This document shows, piece after piece, positions 46,876 to 55,547 of a DNA stretch of 64,000 nucleotides. Position numbers and translations under genes: made by a program. This DNA comes from Candidatus Flexifilum affinis. Its GTDB lineage: Bacteria; Chloroflexota; Anaerolineae; Aggregatilineales; Phototrophicaceae. The notes beneath the pieces are model-generated. The model worked only from the letters and a program-made list of their open reading frames with translations. It was not told the DNA's origin and searched no databases. Every line of letters begins with the position of its first letter. Within the stretch, counting starts at the first letter, position 1. The stretch lies in NCBI GenBank assembly GCA_016713325.1, contig JADJPJ010000004.1:1-64000 (forward strand). Reading direction: 5' to 3'.

Positions 46876-47364
46876 TCAGGCGGTAACCGGGTTGTTGTCG
46901 TCGGCATGAACGACTTCAGGAGCGGTGGGTTCCGGCACGAACGCGATGCGGCCGCCGGACTCCAGGATGGCCCATCTGATCTGGCGCAAGTCGTGCAGAC
47001 CAGCTTTATGCATTTCCCCAAAAAGCTCTTCTGGTGAGACCCGCTCCTTGTTGAAGCTGGACTCGATCAGTTTGCCATGAGAGACCAGCACTGCCGGTTC
47101 CCCGCTCATGATCTTCTCGGCTGCCGGCGACATGTGTGTCACCGCGGAAGACAGGAACACCAGTACCAGGAGTGTCGAGATGGCGATGACGGCGTTGACG
47201 AGGGAGAAATCCTCCCGGATGAGCGCCTGCGACGCCAGCTCGGGGATGAGCAGCAGGGTTACCAACTCAAGCGGGGAGATGGCCCCGAATTCCCGCTTTC
47301 CGATGATGCGCATGCCGAACAGGATAAAGAGATAGATGACGACGACGCGAAGTACGGTTTCCAT
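46876..47364 (-). CDS. DUF421/YetF-type membrane protein
   Basis: 162 residues. Three N-terminal helices (to about 80) with I-G-K-R-E-F-G-A-I-S-P-L-E-L-V. Then the YetF domain with K-I-M-S-G-E-P-A-V-L-V, G-K-L-I, and D-L-R-Q-I-R-W-A-I-L-E. The family is found near stress genes and is implicated in envelope homeostasis. Short C-terminus compared with many members. The Duf421 and single-helix genes lie on the same strand, 63 bp apart. Confidence 0.88.
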   Translation of the reverse strand: METVLRVVVIYLFILFGMRIIGKREFGAISPLELVTLLLIPELASQALIREDFSLVNAVIAISTLLVLVFLSSAVTHMSPAAEKIMSGEPAVLVSHGKLIESSFNKERVSPEELFGEMHKAGLHDLRQIRWAILESGGRIAFVPEPTAPEVVHADDNNPVTA

Positions 47365-47427
47365 TCAGGACCTCCCTCTCAGTTCGCAGGACGCGGAATT
47401 CACTTCACAAGCCGCTCATCGCTGCGG

Positions 47428-47940
47428 CTAGGGGAAAGTCAGCGTAGCGATATCGACCTCGATGCCTTCCAGACCGTCGGCCGCCGCCGCGACTATCCCC
47501 TGGTGAAGACCGTAGCGCTCTCCCTTGATTTCTACGGTCACGGTGCGAGTTTCTCCGGGTCGGATGTCGCTGAGCAACACTTCGTAGTAACCATCGGCGA
47601 TTTGTTCGACAGATGGGGTGAAGACGACCGACGAGAACTGGTCGATATAGCTGCCGCCGAAGCGCAGGGTAAGAATCGAAACCGTCTGGTTGGTCAGGTT
47701 GCGCACCGATACGTGAAGGTTTTCCAGAGTTTTGTAGCGCAGGCGGCTGGCATAGTCGATCTCGATCTCCAGATCGGCGCTGGCGCGCTGCTCATGAGCG
47801 TAGCTCGCGCCAAAGACACCAAGCAGCGCGAGCACGGGAATGACGATGATCAGCAGAAGTCCGATCACTTGTACGGGGTAGAACTCCAACCTCCGGGCGA
47901 TTTGTGGAGGCTGCGGCGGACTGGATGAACTCATAGACAT
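47428..47940 (-). CDS. Hypothetical single-helix extracytoplasmic protein
   Basis: 170 residues from ATG 47940 (AGGCGGAG upstream). A helix (about 27-48, V-I-G-L-L-L-I-I-V-I-P-V-L-A) anchors a beta-rich domain with L-E-I-E-I-D-Y-A-S-R-L-R-Y-K and E-T-R-T-V-T-V-E-I-K-G, which looks like an immunoglobulin-type fold. Co-directional with DUF421. No family recognised. Confidence 0.7.
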   Translation of the reverse strand: MSMSSSSPPQPPQIARRLEFYPVQVIGLLLIIVIPVLALLGVFGASYAHEQRASADLEIEIDYASRLRYKTLENLHVSVRNLTNQTVSILTLRFGGSYIDQFSSVVFTPSVEQIADGYYEVLLSDIRPGETRTVTVEIKGERYGLHQGIVAAAADGLEGIEVDIATLTFP

Positions 47941-48189
47941 CTCCGCCTTTCCGCTGCACACCCCGGCAACGGCCAAACGCGCCGGGAGTGCAACCTACAG
48001 GTAAGTATATGGGTTGTCGGTGGTGTCGGTGCTACCCACTCCACCCATAATGAAACTCCCCATCAGGTCGATTAAACGGTCGGAGGGATTTCATAGGATA
48101 GAAAGGACTTTGCCCCCGTCGTTCCGCTTGACGCATCTGCGCAAACACGACATACCCCCCTCTGACCTCTGCAAAGCGAGGAAAAGAAC

Positions 48190-48426
48190 ATGATCAGCGG
48201 CTACCAGGTTGGCACAGAAGTGAAATGGAATCTGGAGAATACGCTCACCACCGGGACTATCGAGCGTGTATTTCGCGAACCGGATGTCATCGAGATCGAC
48301 GGCAGGCGGCTGATTGTGAATGTGTCGAGGAATTCACCGACTTACCTCGTGCGCCATCACAGCGGTCAGTACCTTGTGCTTCCGCATCAGGATGTCATGT
48401 TGAAGCGCACCAACCTGCACACCTGA
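48190..48426 (+). CDS. DUF2945/HVA1-type TUDOR-like small protein
   Basis: 78 residues of beta structure. It begins Y-Q-V-G-T-E-V-K-W-N and has T-G-T-I-E-R-V-F, R-R-L-I-V-N-V-S-R-N-S-P-T-Y-L-V and H-S-G-Q-Y-L-V-L. This is the DUF2945 (hypervirulence-associated TUDOR-like) pattern. Starts 38 bp before the paralogous membrane protein, likely one transcript. Confidence 0.82.
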   Translation: MISGYQVGTEVKWNLENTLTTGTIERVFREPDVIEIDGRRLIVNVSRNSPTYLVRHHSGQYLVLPHQDVMLKRTNLHT

Positions 48427-48463
48427 TCCTTTCTTCATTGTTCGTTTTAGCGGAGATATTGGT

Positions 48464-49951
48464 ATGAAAGCTCGGAGAATCCTGCTATTCGCCACATTGG
48501 CCCTGGCTGGTGTGGTGCTCATCGTGGCCGTCCTGGCCGCTGCCGGAAGGCCTGCTATCAGCGCTGCACTGCCTTATCAAATGGTCGCGCAGGTTGCGCC
48601 AGATCCTACACCCGAAACGCAAGTCAATGTCCTGACCGGCGCGCTCGACAGGATGTCGTGGTCGGCGGTGATCGCCGTTAGTTTGATCACGCTGATGCTG
48701 ATGTTTCCGCTCACCCTGGTCGGCGTCGCTTTTGGCCTGTCTCAGGTCAACCCGGAATATGGGCAGGACTCGGCCGAGGGTGGAAAGCTGGCAATCGGCG
48801 CAATTATCTGGATCGCCGTGAGTAACCTGGTCGCGCTCTTCGTCGGCGGCTGGCTGTCCGGCTATTTCGCCGGCGTGCCCGACCGTGTAGATGGGTTGCT
48901 GCACGGTTTGATGGTCTGGGCGCTCACCAGCCTGGTCACGGTGCTGTTGGTGATGAGCGGCTTGGGGCGGTTGGTCAGCGGTCTGGCAGGGCTGGTGAAT
49001 ACCGGTTTGCATCTTACTGGATCGGTCGTCGGCGGGGCCGCGCGCGTCGCCGGTGATGCGGTTCACACGGCGGGCACCGCGGCCGGAGGTGCGCTCGGCG
49101 CGGTGGGCAACCTGACAACCCAGTCCCTCTCGGTGCTGGCGCGTGGGGTGCAGGACGCAGCACAAACCGTTGGCGGTGGCGTCAGCCAGTTGACGGAGTC
49201 GGCGCTCGAGAACACACCGGATGTCCAGAATGCCCTGTCTTTCCAGGATCTCTCCGTTCAGCAGATTCGCCTGGAAGCGGAGAACCTGATGCGTCAGGCC
49301 CATCGCGATCCGCAGCGGGTCGAGCAGGCGGTGAACGCCGCCGTGAATGATGTGAGGTCGGCGGCCGAGCACATCGTGCGTCATCCCGAACATACCGAGC
49401 AGGTGCTGAATCTGGCGCTGCAGCGGGTGTTCCGTCGCGGCGAAGCCATCGCCAATGAGGTCGACCGCGACGCGCTCATCAATCTGCTGGCGGAGCGGAG
49501 CGGTATCCCCAGGGAGCAGGCGGCTCAGCAGGTGGCGACCTGGGAAGAGCAGTTCAACAAGGTCAAGGAGCAGACAGCTCAGGCCAGGGACATCGCCCGG
49601 CAGAAGGCCGAGGAATTTCGCAAACAGGCCGAGCAGCGCGCCCAGCAGATCTACGATCAGGCACAGGCGCGCGTCGAGGAGCTTCAGCACGAAGCCGAAG
49701 CCCGCGTGAACGAGGCCCGCCAGAAGGCGGAAGCGGCCGCGCGCGAGGCCGCACAGTCGGCAGCCGAGACCTTCTCGCGCGTTGCGCTGGCTATCGCCGC
49801 TGTGATGGTGATCGGGGCGATTGCGGCCGGCATTGGCGGCTACATCGGCACGCAGGAAGAGGTGCCGGTGGCCACCATCCAGGAGACGACCGAAGGCGCA
49901 CGCTTCGACGACCTTCACGGGCAGTTCACCGAGATCGTGTACTTCCCGTAA
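48464..49951 (+). CDS. Membrane protein with long coiled coil (paralog of 45661-46719)
   Basis: 495 residues. N-terminal helix, then the shared core S-W-S-A-V-I-A-V-S-L and L-F-V-G-G-W-L-S-G-Y-F-A-G-V-P-D-R-V-D-G-L-L-H-G. A glycine/alanine-rich region (170-230) and a long charged coiled coil (about 360-440, K-A-E-E-F-R-K-Q-A-E-Q-R-A-Q-Q) follow. A last helix is near 445-465 (A-V-M-V-I-G-A-I-A-A-G-I-G-G). The coiled coil has heptad-like E-A-R-Q-K-A-E repeats. It could link membrane to cytoplasmic or extracytoplasmic structures. No function known. Confidence 0.75.
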   Translation: MKARRILLFATLALAGVVLIVAVLAAAGRPAISAALPYQMVAQVAPDPTPETQVNVLTGALDRMSWSAVIAVSLITLMLMFPLTLVGVAFGLSQVNPEYGQDSAEGGKLAIGAIIWIAVSNLVALFVGGWLSGYFAGVPDRVDGLLHGLMVWALTSLVTVLLVMSGLGRLVSGLAGLVNTGLHLTGSVVGGAARVAGDAVHTAGTAAGGALGAVGNLTTQSLSVLARGVQDAAQTVGGGVSQLTESALENTPDVQNALSFQDLSVQQIRLEAENLMRQAHRDPQRVEQAVNAAVNDVRSAAEHIVRHPEHTEQVLNLALQRVFRRGEAIANEVDRDALINLLAERSGIPREQAAQQVATWEEQFNKVKEQTAQARDIARQKAEEFRKQAEQRAQQIYDQAQARVEELQHEAEARVNEARQKAEAAAREAAQSAAETFSRVALAIAAVMVIGAIAAGIGGYIGTQEEVPVATIQETTEGARFDDLHGQFTEIVYFP

Positions 49952-50028
49952 CGGTCATCCTGCCTCACTGACCCCTTCCACGCTTTCTTGACAGTCTGGT
50001 CTCAAGCCTGATTCTTCAGGTTTCGAAT

Positions 50029-50056
50029 GGGGGTATGAACCAGCGTTCATACCCCC
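50029..50056. terminator. Hairpin before the oxidase operon
   Basis: GGGGGTATGAAC and GTTCATACCCCC form a perfect 12-bp stem with a 4-base loop. It lies 78 bp after the coiled-coil gene and 125 bp before coxB. It has no T-tract, so it could instead be part of the leader of the oxidase transcript. Confidence 0.5.
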
Positions 50057-50180
50057 CCGCGCCACCGGTGCACAGCTCAATCGTGCCGGACACTCAACAG
50101 ACAATCAGGGCCAGCGTTCGAACCGCAGCGTTCGATCTCGCTAGCCCCCTGTCTCTGATATCCGCCCAGGAGGACCACCG

Positions 50181-51215
50181 ATGCCGCAGCGCTCTGCGAA
50201 AGTGTTCTTATCGCTCGTTGTTTTTGGATTGCTTCTGGTTGGCTGCCAGGAAAACCCCACCGGACCTCCGTCGACACTGGCCTCCGCCCTGTCTCCGCGC
50301 GGTCCCGGCGCGGAAGCCATTTCTGGCCTCTGGTGGTTCATGTTCATTGTGGCGGTGATCGTCTACGCGATCACCATGGGTCTCCTGGCCATTGCCCTCC
50401 TGCGCCGTCGCACAGGGGCTGTTGACCTTCGGGCCAGAACCCCGCGCGGGGCCTATTCCTTTATCGTCATCGCCGGCATCGTCGTGCCGCTGATCATACT
50501 GCTGGTCCTCTTTGGCTTCACGTTGCAGACGATGGTCGTCATTGCCTCACCCGGCGAAGCAGGCGACAGCGACTCGCTCACCATCCAGGTGATTGGACAC
50601 CAGTGGTGGTGGGAAGTCCGCTACCCCCTGCTGGGCTTTGAAACCGCCAACGAAATCCACATTCCCGAGAATGTGCCGGTGCTCATCCGGCTGACCTCCG
50701 CTGACGTGATTCACAGCTTCTGGGTGCCGGAACTCCACGGCAAGATCGACCTCATTCCCGGACGCACCAATACCATCTGGATCGAGGCCGATTCGGTCGG
50801 ACAGTTCCGCGGCGTCTGTGCTGAATTCTGCGGCCTGCAGCATGCCAAGATGCAGATGGTGGTCGTGTCCGAAAGCGCTGAGGATTTTGACCTCTGGGTG
50901 GCTCGGCAGCAGCTCCCTGCGCCTGAGCCGGACAATGACGTCACCTTCCAGGGACAGCAGATCTTCCAGGGGTCGGCCTGCGTCTACTGCCACACCATTC
51001 GGGGCACGAATGCCGTCAGCGATCTGGGGCCTGATCTGACCCATTTCGCCAGCCGTCTGACCATTGGCGCCGGGGCGGTGCCCAATTCGCCCGGTCACCT
51101 TGCTGGCTGGATTGTCGACTCGCATGGCATCAAGCCAGGCAACCGCATGCCGCCGATGCTGCTCGACTCAGACGATCTCAACGCGCTTCTGGCCTACATG
51201 CAAACGCTTGAGTAA
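50181..51215 (+). CDS. ctaC: Cytochrome c oxidase subunit II fused to cytochrome c (caa3 type)
   Basis: 344 residues. It accepts electrons and hands them to the subunit I heme a. Lipoprotein signal with lipobox L-V-G-C (Cys22). Two helices at 51-75 and 90-118. The CuA site has H178, C213, E215, C217, H221 and M224 (C-A-E-F-C-G-L-Q-H-A-K-M). The C-terminal cytochrome c domain has C-V-Y-C-H at 267-271 and Met in N-R-M-P-P, making it a caa3-type subunit that takes electrons from cytochrome c directly. AGGAGG lies 8 bases before ATG 50181. First gene of the oxidase operon. Confidence 0.97.
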   Translation: MPQRSAKVFLSLVVFGLLLVGCQENPTGPPSTLASALSPRGPGAEAISGLWWFMFIVAVIVYAITMGLLAIALLRRRTGAVDLRARTPRGAYSFIVIAGIVVPLIILLVLFGFTLQTMVVIASPGEAGDSDSLTIQVIGHQWWWEVRYPLLGFETANEIHIPENVPVLIRLTSADVIHSFWVPELHGKIDLIPGRTNTIWIEADSVGQFRGVCAEFCGLQHAKMQMVVVSESAEDFDLWVARQQLPAPEPDNDVTFQGQQIFQGSACVYCHTIRGTNAVSDLGPDLTHFASRLTIGAGAVPNSPGHLAGWIVDSHGIKPGNRMPPMLLDSDDLNALLAYMQTLE

Positions 51216-51263
51216 GCGCGCTCACATGAGGTTCGCGACTTTCGCTCATCAGAAAGGGAACCG

Positions 51264-53801
51264 ATGACCACAACCCTTCCTCGGCCCGGCGAACAGCCGC
51301 CGCAGGTCAGCGATCAGGAATTCGAGCGCGTATGGCAGATCCCGCGCGGTCTGCTCGGCCGGCTGAGCACAGTGCAGAATTCGCCGCTGGGGCTGCGCTT
51401 TGTCTGCCTGTCATTTCTGTTCTTCGTCCTGGCCGGCGTCCTGGCGCTGACCATGCGGACCCAGCTCGCCATTCCGGAGAACTCGCTGCTCTCGCCCGAG
51501 CTGTACAACCAGTTTTTCACCATGCACGGCTCGACCATGATGTTCCTGTTCGCCGTGCCGATGATTGAAGGAATCGCCACGCTCGTGCTGCCGCAGATGC
51601 TGGGCTCGCGCGAACTGCCGTTTCCGCGGCTGACGGCCTTCTCCTTCTGGGCCTTTCTCATCGGCGGATTGCTGTTCTACGCCAGCTTCCTGTGGGAGGC
51701 GCCGTCCGGCGGCTGGTTCGCCTACGTGCCATTGACGAATGCCGAGTATTCGCCCGGCCTGGGCATGGATTTCTGGCTGCTCGGTCTGAATGTCGCCGAG
51801 ATCGGGGCCATCGCCGGCGCCTTCGAGCTGGTGCTGGCTTTTTTCAAAATGCGGGCGCCGGGCATGACCCTGCGCCGCGTCCCTATTTTCGCCTGGGCCA
51901 TGATGGTCACGGCTTTCATGATGATCTTTGGCTTCACCCCGCTGGTCGTCGGTTCGCTCATGCTGGAGGTAGATCGCAAGGTCGGAACCCACTTCTTCAA
52001 TGAGGCGATGGGGGGCAGCCCGCTGCTGTGGCAGCACCTTTTCTGGATCTTTGGCCATCCCGATGTTTACATCCAGTTCTTGCCGGCCACCGGCATTATT
52101 TCGACGATCATCCCGGTGTTTGCGCGGCGGCGGCTGATCGGCTATCCGCTGATCGTCATCTCGCTGGTCACCACCGGCTTCCTCTCCTTTGGGCTGTGGG
52201 TGCATCACATGTTCGCCACCGGTCTGCCCGAGCTGTCGCTGAGTTTCTTCACCGCGTCCAGCGCGCTGATCGCCATCCCCACCGGTATCCAGATCTTCGC
52301 CTGGATTGCCACCCTGTGGAATGGCCGGCCCGTGTTCTCCACGGCGTTGCTGTACGTTCTGGGCTTCTTCGTGATCTTCGTGCTGGGCGGCCTGACCGGC
52401 GTGATGGTCGCCGCCGTCCCGTTCGATCTGCAAGTGCATGATACGTTCTTTGTCGTCGCGCATTTTCATTACGTGCTGATCGGTGGGGTGGCATTTCCGC
52501 TGTTCGCGGCTTTTTTCTTCTGGGCGCCGAAGTTCATCGGCAAGATGCTCGACGAGCGGTTGGGAAAAATCGGCTTCTGGCTGACGTTCATCGGCTTCAA
52601 CCTGGCCTTTTTCCCGATGCACATCTCTGGATTTCTGGGCATGCCGCGCCGCGTCTATACCTATCTGGAAGGGTCGGGGCTGGAGCTGTGGAATATGCTG
52701 TCGACCATCGGCGCCTTCATCCTGGCGCTCGGCGTGCTGACGTTCATCATCAACTTCCTGAAGAGCTGGCTGGGCGGCGAGGATGCGCCAGGCAACCCCT
52801 GGAATGCCGATACGCTGGAGTGTCTGACGCCGACGCCCGCGCCGCAGTACGGCTTTCGCACGCTGCCGATCGTGCGCAGTCGGCACCCGCTGTGGGATCA
52901 GGAGGCCTTTGACGCTGGCACGGCGCAGGAGGAGCGCGTGGTCGCGAACCTGGCGAACTATCCCATCGACTGGCGAGCCCAGCTGGCCACTTCGGCGCTG
53001 GACGCCGAGCCGCAGGAGGTCTTCCGCGTCTCCGGTCCATCGGTGGCCCCGTTCGTCGTCGCCGCCGGCCTGATGGCCATGTCCTTCTTCCTCATCTTCG
53101 ACCAGGTTCTTCCGGCCGTGCTCAGCCTGGCGGTGGCCGTCCTGGGGCTGCTGGCCTGGCACGGCACCGACTATGCCTCGGTGACCCGGAACACGCAGCA
53201 GGATGAGGCGTTCGAGCGCGACACAGGCATCCCGGTGCGGGCCGAGGGCAGCGTCGGGGTGACGAATACCGCCATGCTGCTGACCTGCGCGACGGTCTTC
53301 ACGGCGGTGGCGACCCTGATCTTCAGCACGCTTTATCTGCGTATCGAGGCCCCGCAGTGGCCGCCGATGGGCACGCCGCTGCCCGAACCGATCCTGCCAA
53401 CGGCCGCCTGGATCGCGCTGCTGATCGGCGGCGGCGCGGCCGTGGCGGCGCGACGAGGCTCTCGCCGCGAGCGGCCGGGGATGGTGCGCATCGGCATGGC
53501 GGTCGCCTGTCTGTTTGGCCTGATCTACGCCGGACTGCATGCTGCCGATTTGCTGCGCGTCCCGTTTGGCCCCTCCACACACGCCTATGGGTCGCTGTAC
53601 TTCGCTTTGTCCGGTGTGATGATCGCCATCGTGATGGTGGGGGTCCTGGCCACCGCGGTGTCGCTGTTCTGGCTGATCCGCGACGACACCCCGCCGGCAC
53701 AATTGTTCAACGTGCAGGCGCTGGCCGTCTACTGGGTGTTTGTGACCGGGCTGGCCGCGCTGGTGGGGCTGGTCACGACCGCGCTGCCGTATATCGTCTA
53801 G
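51264..53801 (+). CDS. ctaD: Cytochrome c oxidase subunit I/III fusion, with atypical proton channels
   Basis: 845 residues: residues 1-560 are subunit I (heme a/a3-CuB), the rest is a subunit III-like set of helices. All metal ligands are present: H88, H265 (with Tyr269 in H-P-D-V-Y), H314-H315, H400 and H402. Channel positions are altered: H-P-D-V-Y-I has Asp267 where A-type oxidases have Glu; G-S-R-E-L-P-F-P-R has Glu117 where the channel-entry Asp normally sits; the N-N pair is T-A; and P-T-G-I-Q-I-F has Gln343 where the K-channel Lys sits. The start ATG follows GAAAGGGAACCG. It is 48 bp after ctaC. Proton pumping needs testing. Confidence 0.95.
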   Translation: MTTTLPRPGEQPPQVSDQEFERVWQIPRGLLGRLSTVQNSPLGLRFVCLSFLFFVLAGVLALTMRTQLAIPENSLLSPELYNQFFTMHGSTMMFLFAVPMIEGIATLVLPQMLGSRELPFPRLTAFSFWAFLIGGLLFYASFLWEAPSGGWFAYVPLTNAEYSPGLGMDFWLLGLNVAEIGAIAGAFELVLAFFKMRAPGMTLRRVPIFAWAMMVTAFMMIFGFTPLVVGSLMLEVDRKVGTHFFNEAMGGSPLLWQHLFWIFGHPDVYIQFLPATGIISTIIPVFARRRLIGYPLIVISLVTTGFLSFGLWVHHMFATGLPELSLSFFTASSALIAIPTGIQIFAWIATLWNGRPVFSTALLYVLGFFVIFVLGGLTGVMVAAVPFDLQVHDTFFVVAHFHYVLIGGVAFPLFAAFFFWAPKFIGKMLDERLGKIGFWLTFIGFNLAFFPMHISGFLGMPRRVYTYLEGSGLELWNMLSTIGAFILALGVLTFIINFLKSWLGGEDAPGNPWNADTLECLTPTPAPQYGFRTLPIVRSRHPLWDQEAFDAGTAQEERVVANLANYPIDWRAQLATSALDAEPQEVFRVSGPSVAPFVVAAGLMAMSFFLIFDQVLPAVLSLAVAVLGLLAWHGTDYASVTRNTQQDEAFERDTGIPVRAEGSVGVTNTAMLLTCATVFTAVATLIFSTLYLRIEAPQWPPMGTPLPEPILPTAAWIALLIGGGAAVAARRGSRRERPGMVRIGMAVACLFGLIYAGLHAADLLRVPFGPSTHAYGSLYFALSGVMIAIVMVGVLATAVSLFWLIRDDTPPAQLFNVQALAVYWVFVTGLAALVGLVTTALPYIV

Positions 53802-53814
53802 CCGTGGAGTGGGG

Positions 53815-54222
53815 ATGATGCAGAACGTGGAACACGCGAAACGCGAAAACTCCATCCAGATCTGGGTGCTGGCTTTCGGCAGCATTGCCGTGTGGTTCGC
53901 GCACTTCGTGTACATCTACGCCGTGGTCGATTTCGGCTGCGCGGCCGGGCTGCCCGACTATGTGCTGATCGGCGCGCCGGCTATTCGGTTGCTGGTGATC
54001 GCCGGCACGGTCGTCGCGTCGGCCCTGCTGATTGCGCTGGGGATCGGGGCGTTCTCGATGTGGCGCCGGTCGCGCGACAACCACGAGGAAGAGTCTGCCC
54101 GGCTCAGGACCTTTGCCGGTCTGCTGGGGATCGGCCTGGGGATCACCAGTCTGGCCGTGGTCCTCCTGTCGACGGTTCCGGTCTTTGTTCTGGCCGCATG
54201 TCCGGGAGCGGCCGGTGCATAA
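53815..54222 (+). CDS. Small three-helix membrane protein of the oxidase operon
   Basis: 135 residues, three or four helices with A-V-W-F-A-H-F-V-Y-I-Y and V-I-A-G-T-V-V-A-S-A-L-L-I-A-L. A conserved H in the first helix could sit near a cofactor. Its end overlaps the CtaG start by 8 bp. Likely an oxidase assembly or small-subunit protein; no family recognised by eye. Confidence 0.6.
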   Translation: MMQNVEHAKRENSIQIWVLAFGSIAVWFAHFVYIYAVVDFGCAAGLPDYVLIGAPAIRLLVIAGTVVASALLIALGIGAFSMWRRSRDNHEEESARLRTFAGLLGIGLGITSLAVVLLSTVPVFVLAACPGAAGA

Positions 54223-55159
54223 GTGGTCGATCGTCTTCCTGACGCTGGCCTGCCTCCTGGCGAGTGGCCCGCCAGTTCTGGCCCACGAGGGTGGCATCGT
54301 CATGCCAACGGACGTGTGGCAGCACTGGAATGCCGATCCGCTGCTGGCGCTCGGACTGCTGGCCACTGTTTTTCTCTACTCGCGGGGGATGTCGACGCTG
54401 TGGAGGCGCGCCGGCCGGGGCCGTGGCGTCTCGCAGGGGGCGTCCATCGCCTTCATGGCCGGGCTGGCTGTGCTGTTCGCGGCGCTGCTCACGCCGCTGC
54501 ACCCCCTGGGCGAAACGCTGTTCATGGCGCATATGGTGCAGCATCTGTTGATCCTGGTCATTGCCGCGCCGCTGCTGGCGGTTGGGTCGCCGGCCTTCGT
54601 CCTGCTGTGGGCGCTGCCGGTGAGCTGGCGACGGTCCATCGGTCGACTGGGCACCCGGCCGCCGGTGCGCCGCGCTTTCGCCGTGCTGAGCGCGCCGCTT
54701 TTGTCGGCAATCGTGCATGCGGGCGTGATCTGGCTGTGGCACGTTCCGGCTCTGTACGAGAGCGCCTTCGTCAATGAGTCGCTGCATGCGCTGGAACACG
54801 TGCTGTTTCTTGGCACCGGGCTGCTGTACTGGCATGGCATTGTGCACGCCAGGCGGGCGCAGGCCGGCCTCAACATCCTGTCGCTGTTCGCGATGATGAT
54901 GGCCACCGGCCTGCTCGGCGCGGCCCTGTCGCTGGCCGGCTCCGCGTGGTATCCGACGCACATCGCCCGCGCGCCGCTGTGGTCGCTGACCCCGCTTCAG
55001 GATCAACAGATCGCCGGGGGCATCATGTGGGTGCCGATGAGCACGGTTTATCTGCTGGCGGCGGCGCTGCAAATCGTGCTTCTGCTCGGTCAGGAAGAGG
55101 TCACCGTTCGAGAAGCTCGGCTTTCAGAACAGGAGGGCAGTCCTCATGGTGTTCCATAG
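54215..55159 (+). CDS. ctaG: CtaG-family cytochrome c oxidase assembly protein
   Basis: 314 residues from GTG 54215, preceded by GGGAG. The caa3_CtaG family has seven helices and matures CuB in caa3-type oxidases. After a signal-like N-terminus come H-W-N-A-D-P-L-L-A-L-G-L, F-M-A-H-M-V-Q-H-L-L-I-L-V-I-A-A-P-L-L-A and W-L-W-H-V-P-A-L-Y-E-S-A, with the conserved M-x-H-x-x-Q-H and W-x-W-H motifs. The next gene overlaps its end. Confidence 0.93.
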   Translation: MHKWSIVFLTLACLLASGPPVLAHEGGIVMPTDVWQHWNADPLLALGLLATVFLYSRGMSTLWRRAGRGRGVSQGASIAFMAGLAVLFAALLTPLHPLGETLFMAHMVQHLLILVIAAPLLAVGSPAFVLLWALPVSWRRSIGRLGTRPPVRRAFAVLSAPLLSAIVHAGVIWLWHVPALYESAFVNESLHALEHVLFLGTGLLYWHGIVHARRAQAGLNILSLFAMMMATGLLGAALSLAGSAWYPTHIARAPLWSLTPLQDQQIAGGIMWVPMSTVYLLAAALQIVLLLGQEEVTVREARLSEQEGSPHGVP

Positions 55160-55538
55160 ACGTGTGGTGCTGTTTCTGGCGCCGCTGATCATGCTGGCGG
55201 TCGCCGCCTGTGGAAGCGCCTATGGGCGCGATTTCGCCCTGGTCCAGCGGACCGTGGAGGGCGGGGACTCGGCGTTGGGACGGGCGGCCATCCGCAGTTA
55301 CGGCTGTGGTTCCTGTCACAGCATTCCTGGCGTCACCGGGGCCAATTCGCTGGTCGGCCCGCCGCTGAACGAGTTTTACAAGCGCCACTATATCGCCGGA
55401 AACCTGCCCAACCAGGCCGATAACCTGATCCGCTGGATCATGAATCCGCAGGCGATAGAACCTGGCACTGCCATGCCCTACATGGGCGTCACCGAGGCTG
55501 ACGCGCGCCATATCGCCGCCTATCTGTATAGTCGTTAG
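55146..55538 (+). CDS. Lipoprotein cytochrome c, monoheme
   Basis: 130 residues. Lipobox A-V-A-A-C-G near residue 20. Heme c motif C-G-S-C-H, with a Met in A-M-P-Y-M-G as the axial ligand. It starts inside the end of ctaG (14-bp overlap). Probably carries electrons from the dehydrogenase subunits to the oxidase subunit II. Confidence 0.93.
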   Translation: MVFHRRVVLFLAPLIMLAVAACGSAYGRDFALVQRTVEGGDSALGRAAIRSYGCGSCHSIPGVTGANSLVGPPLNEFYKRHYIAGNLPNQADNLIRWIMNPQAIEPGTAMPYMGVTEADARHIAAYLYSR

Positions 55539-55547
55539 GAGAAGCTC

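Noticed and set aside
51411..53915. Very long minus-strand open frame (over 800 codons) across the oxidase gene
   Set aside because: It is antisense to a gene with clear catalytic ligands. GC-rich codons leave few stops on the other strand. It has only Arg/His/Gln/Ala-rich sequence.
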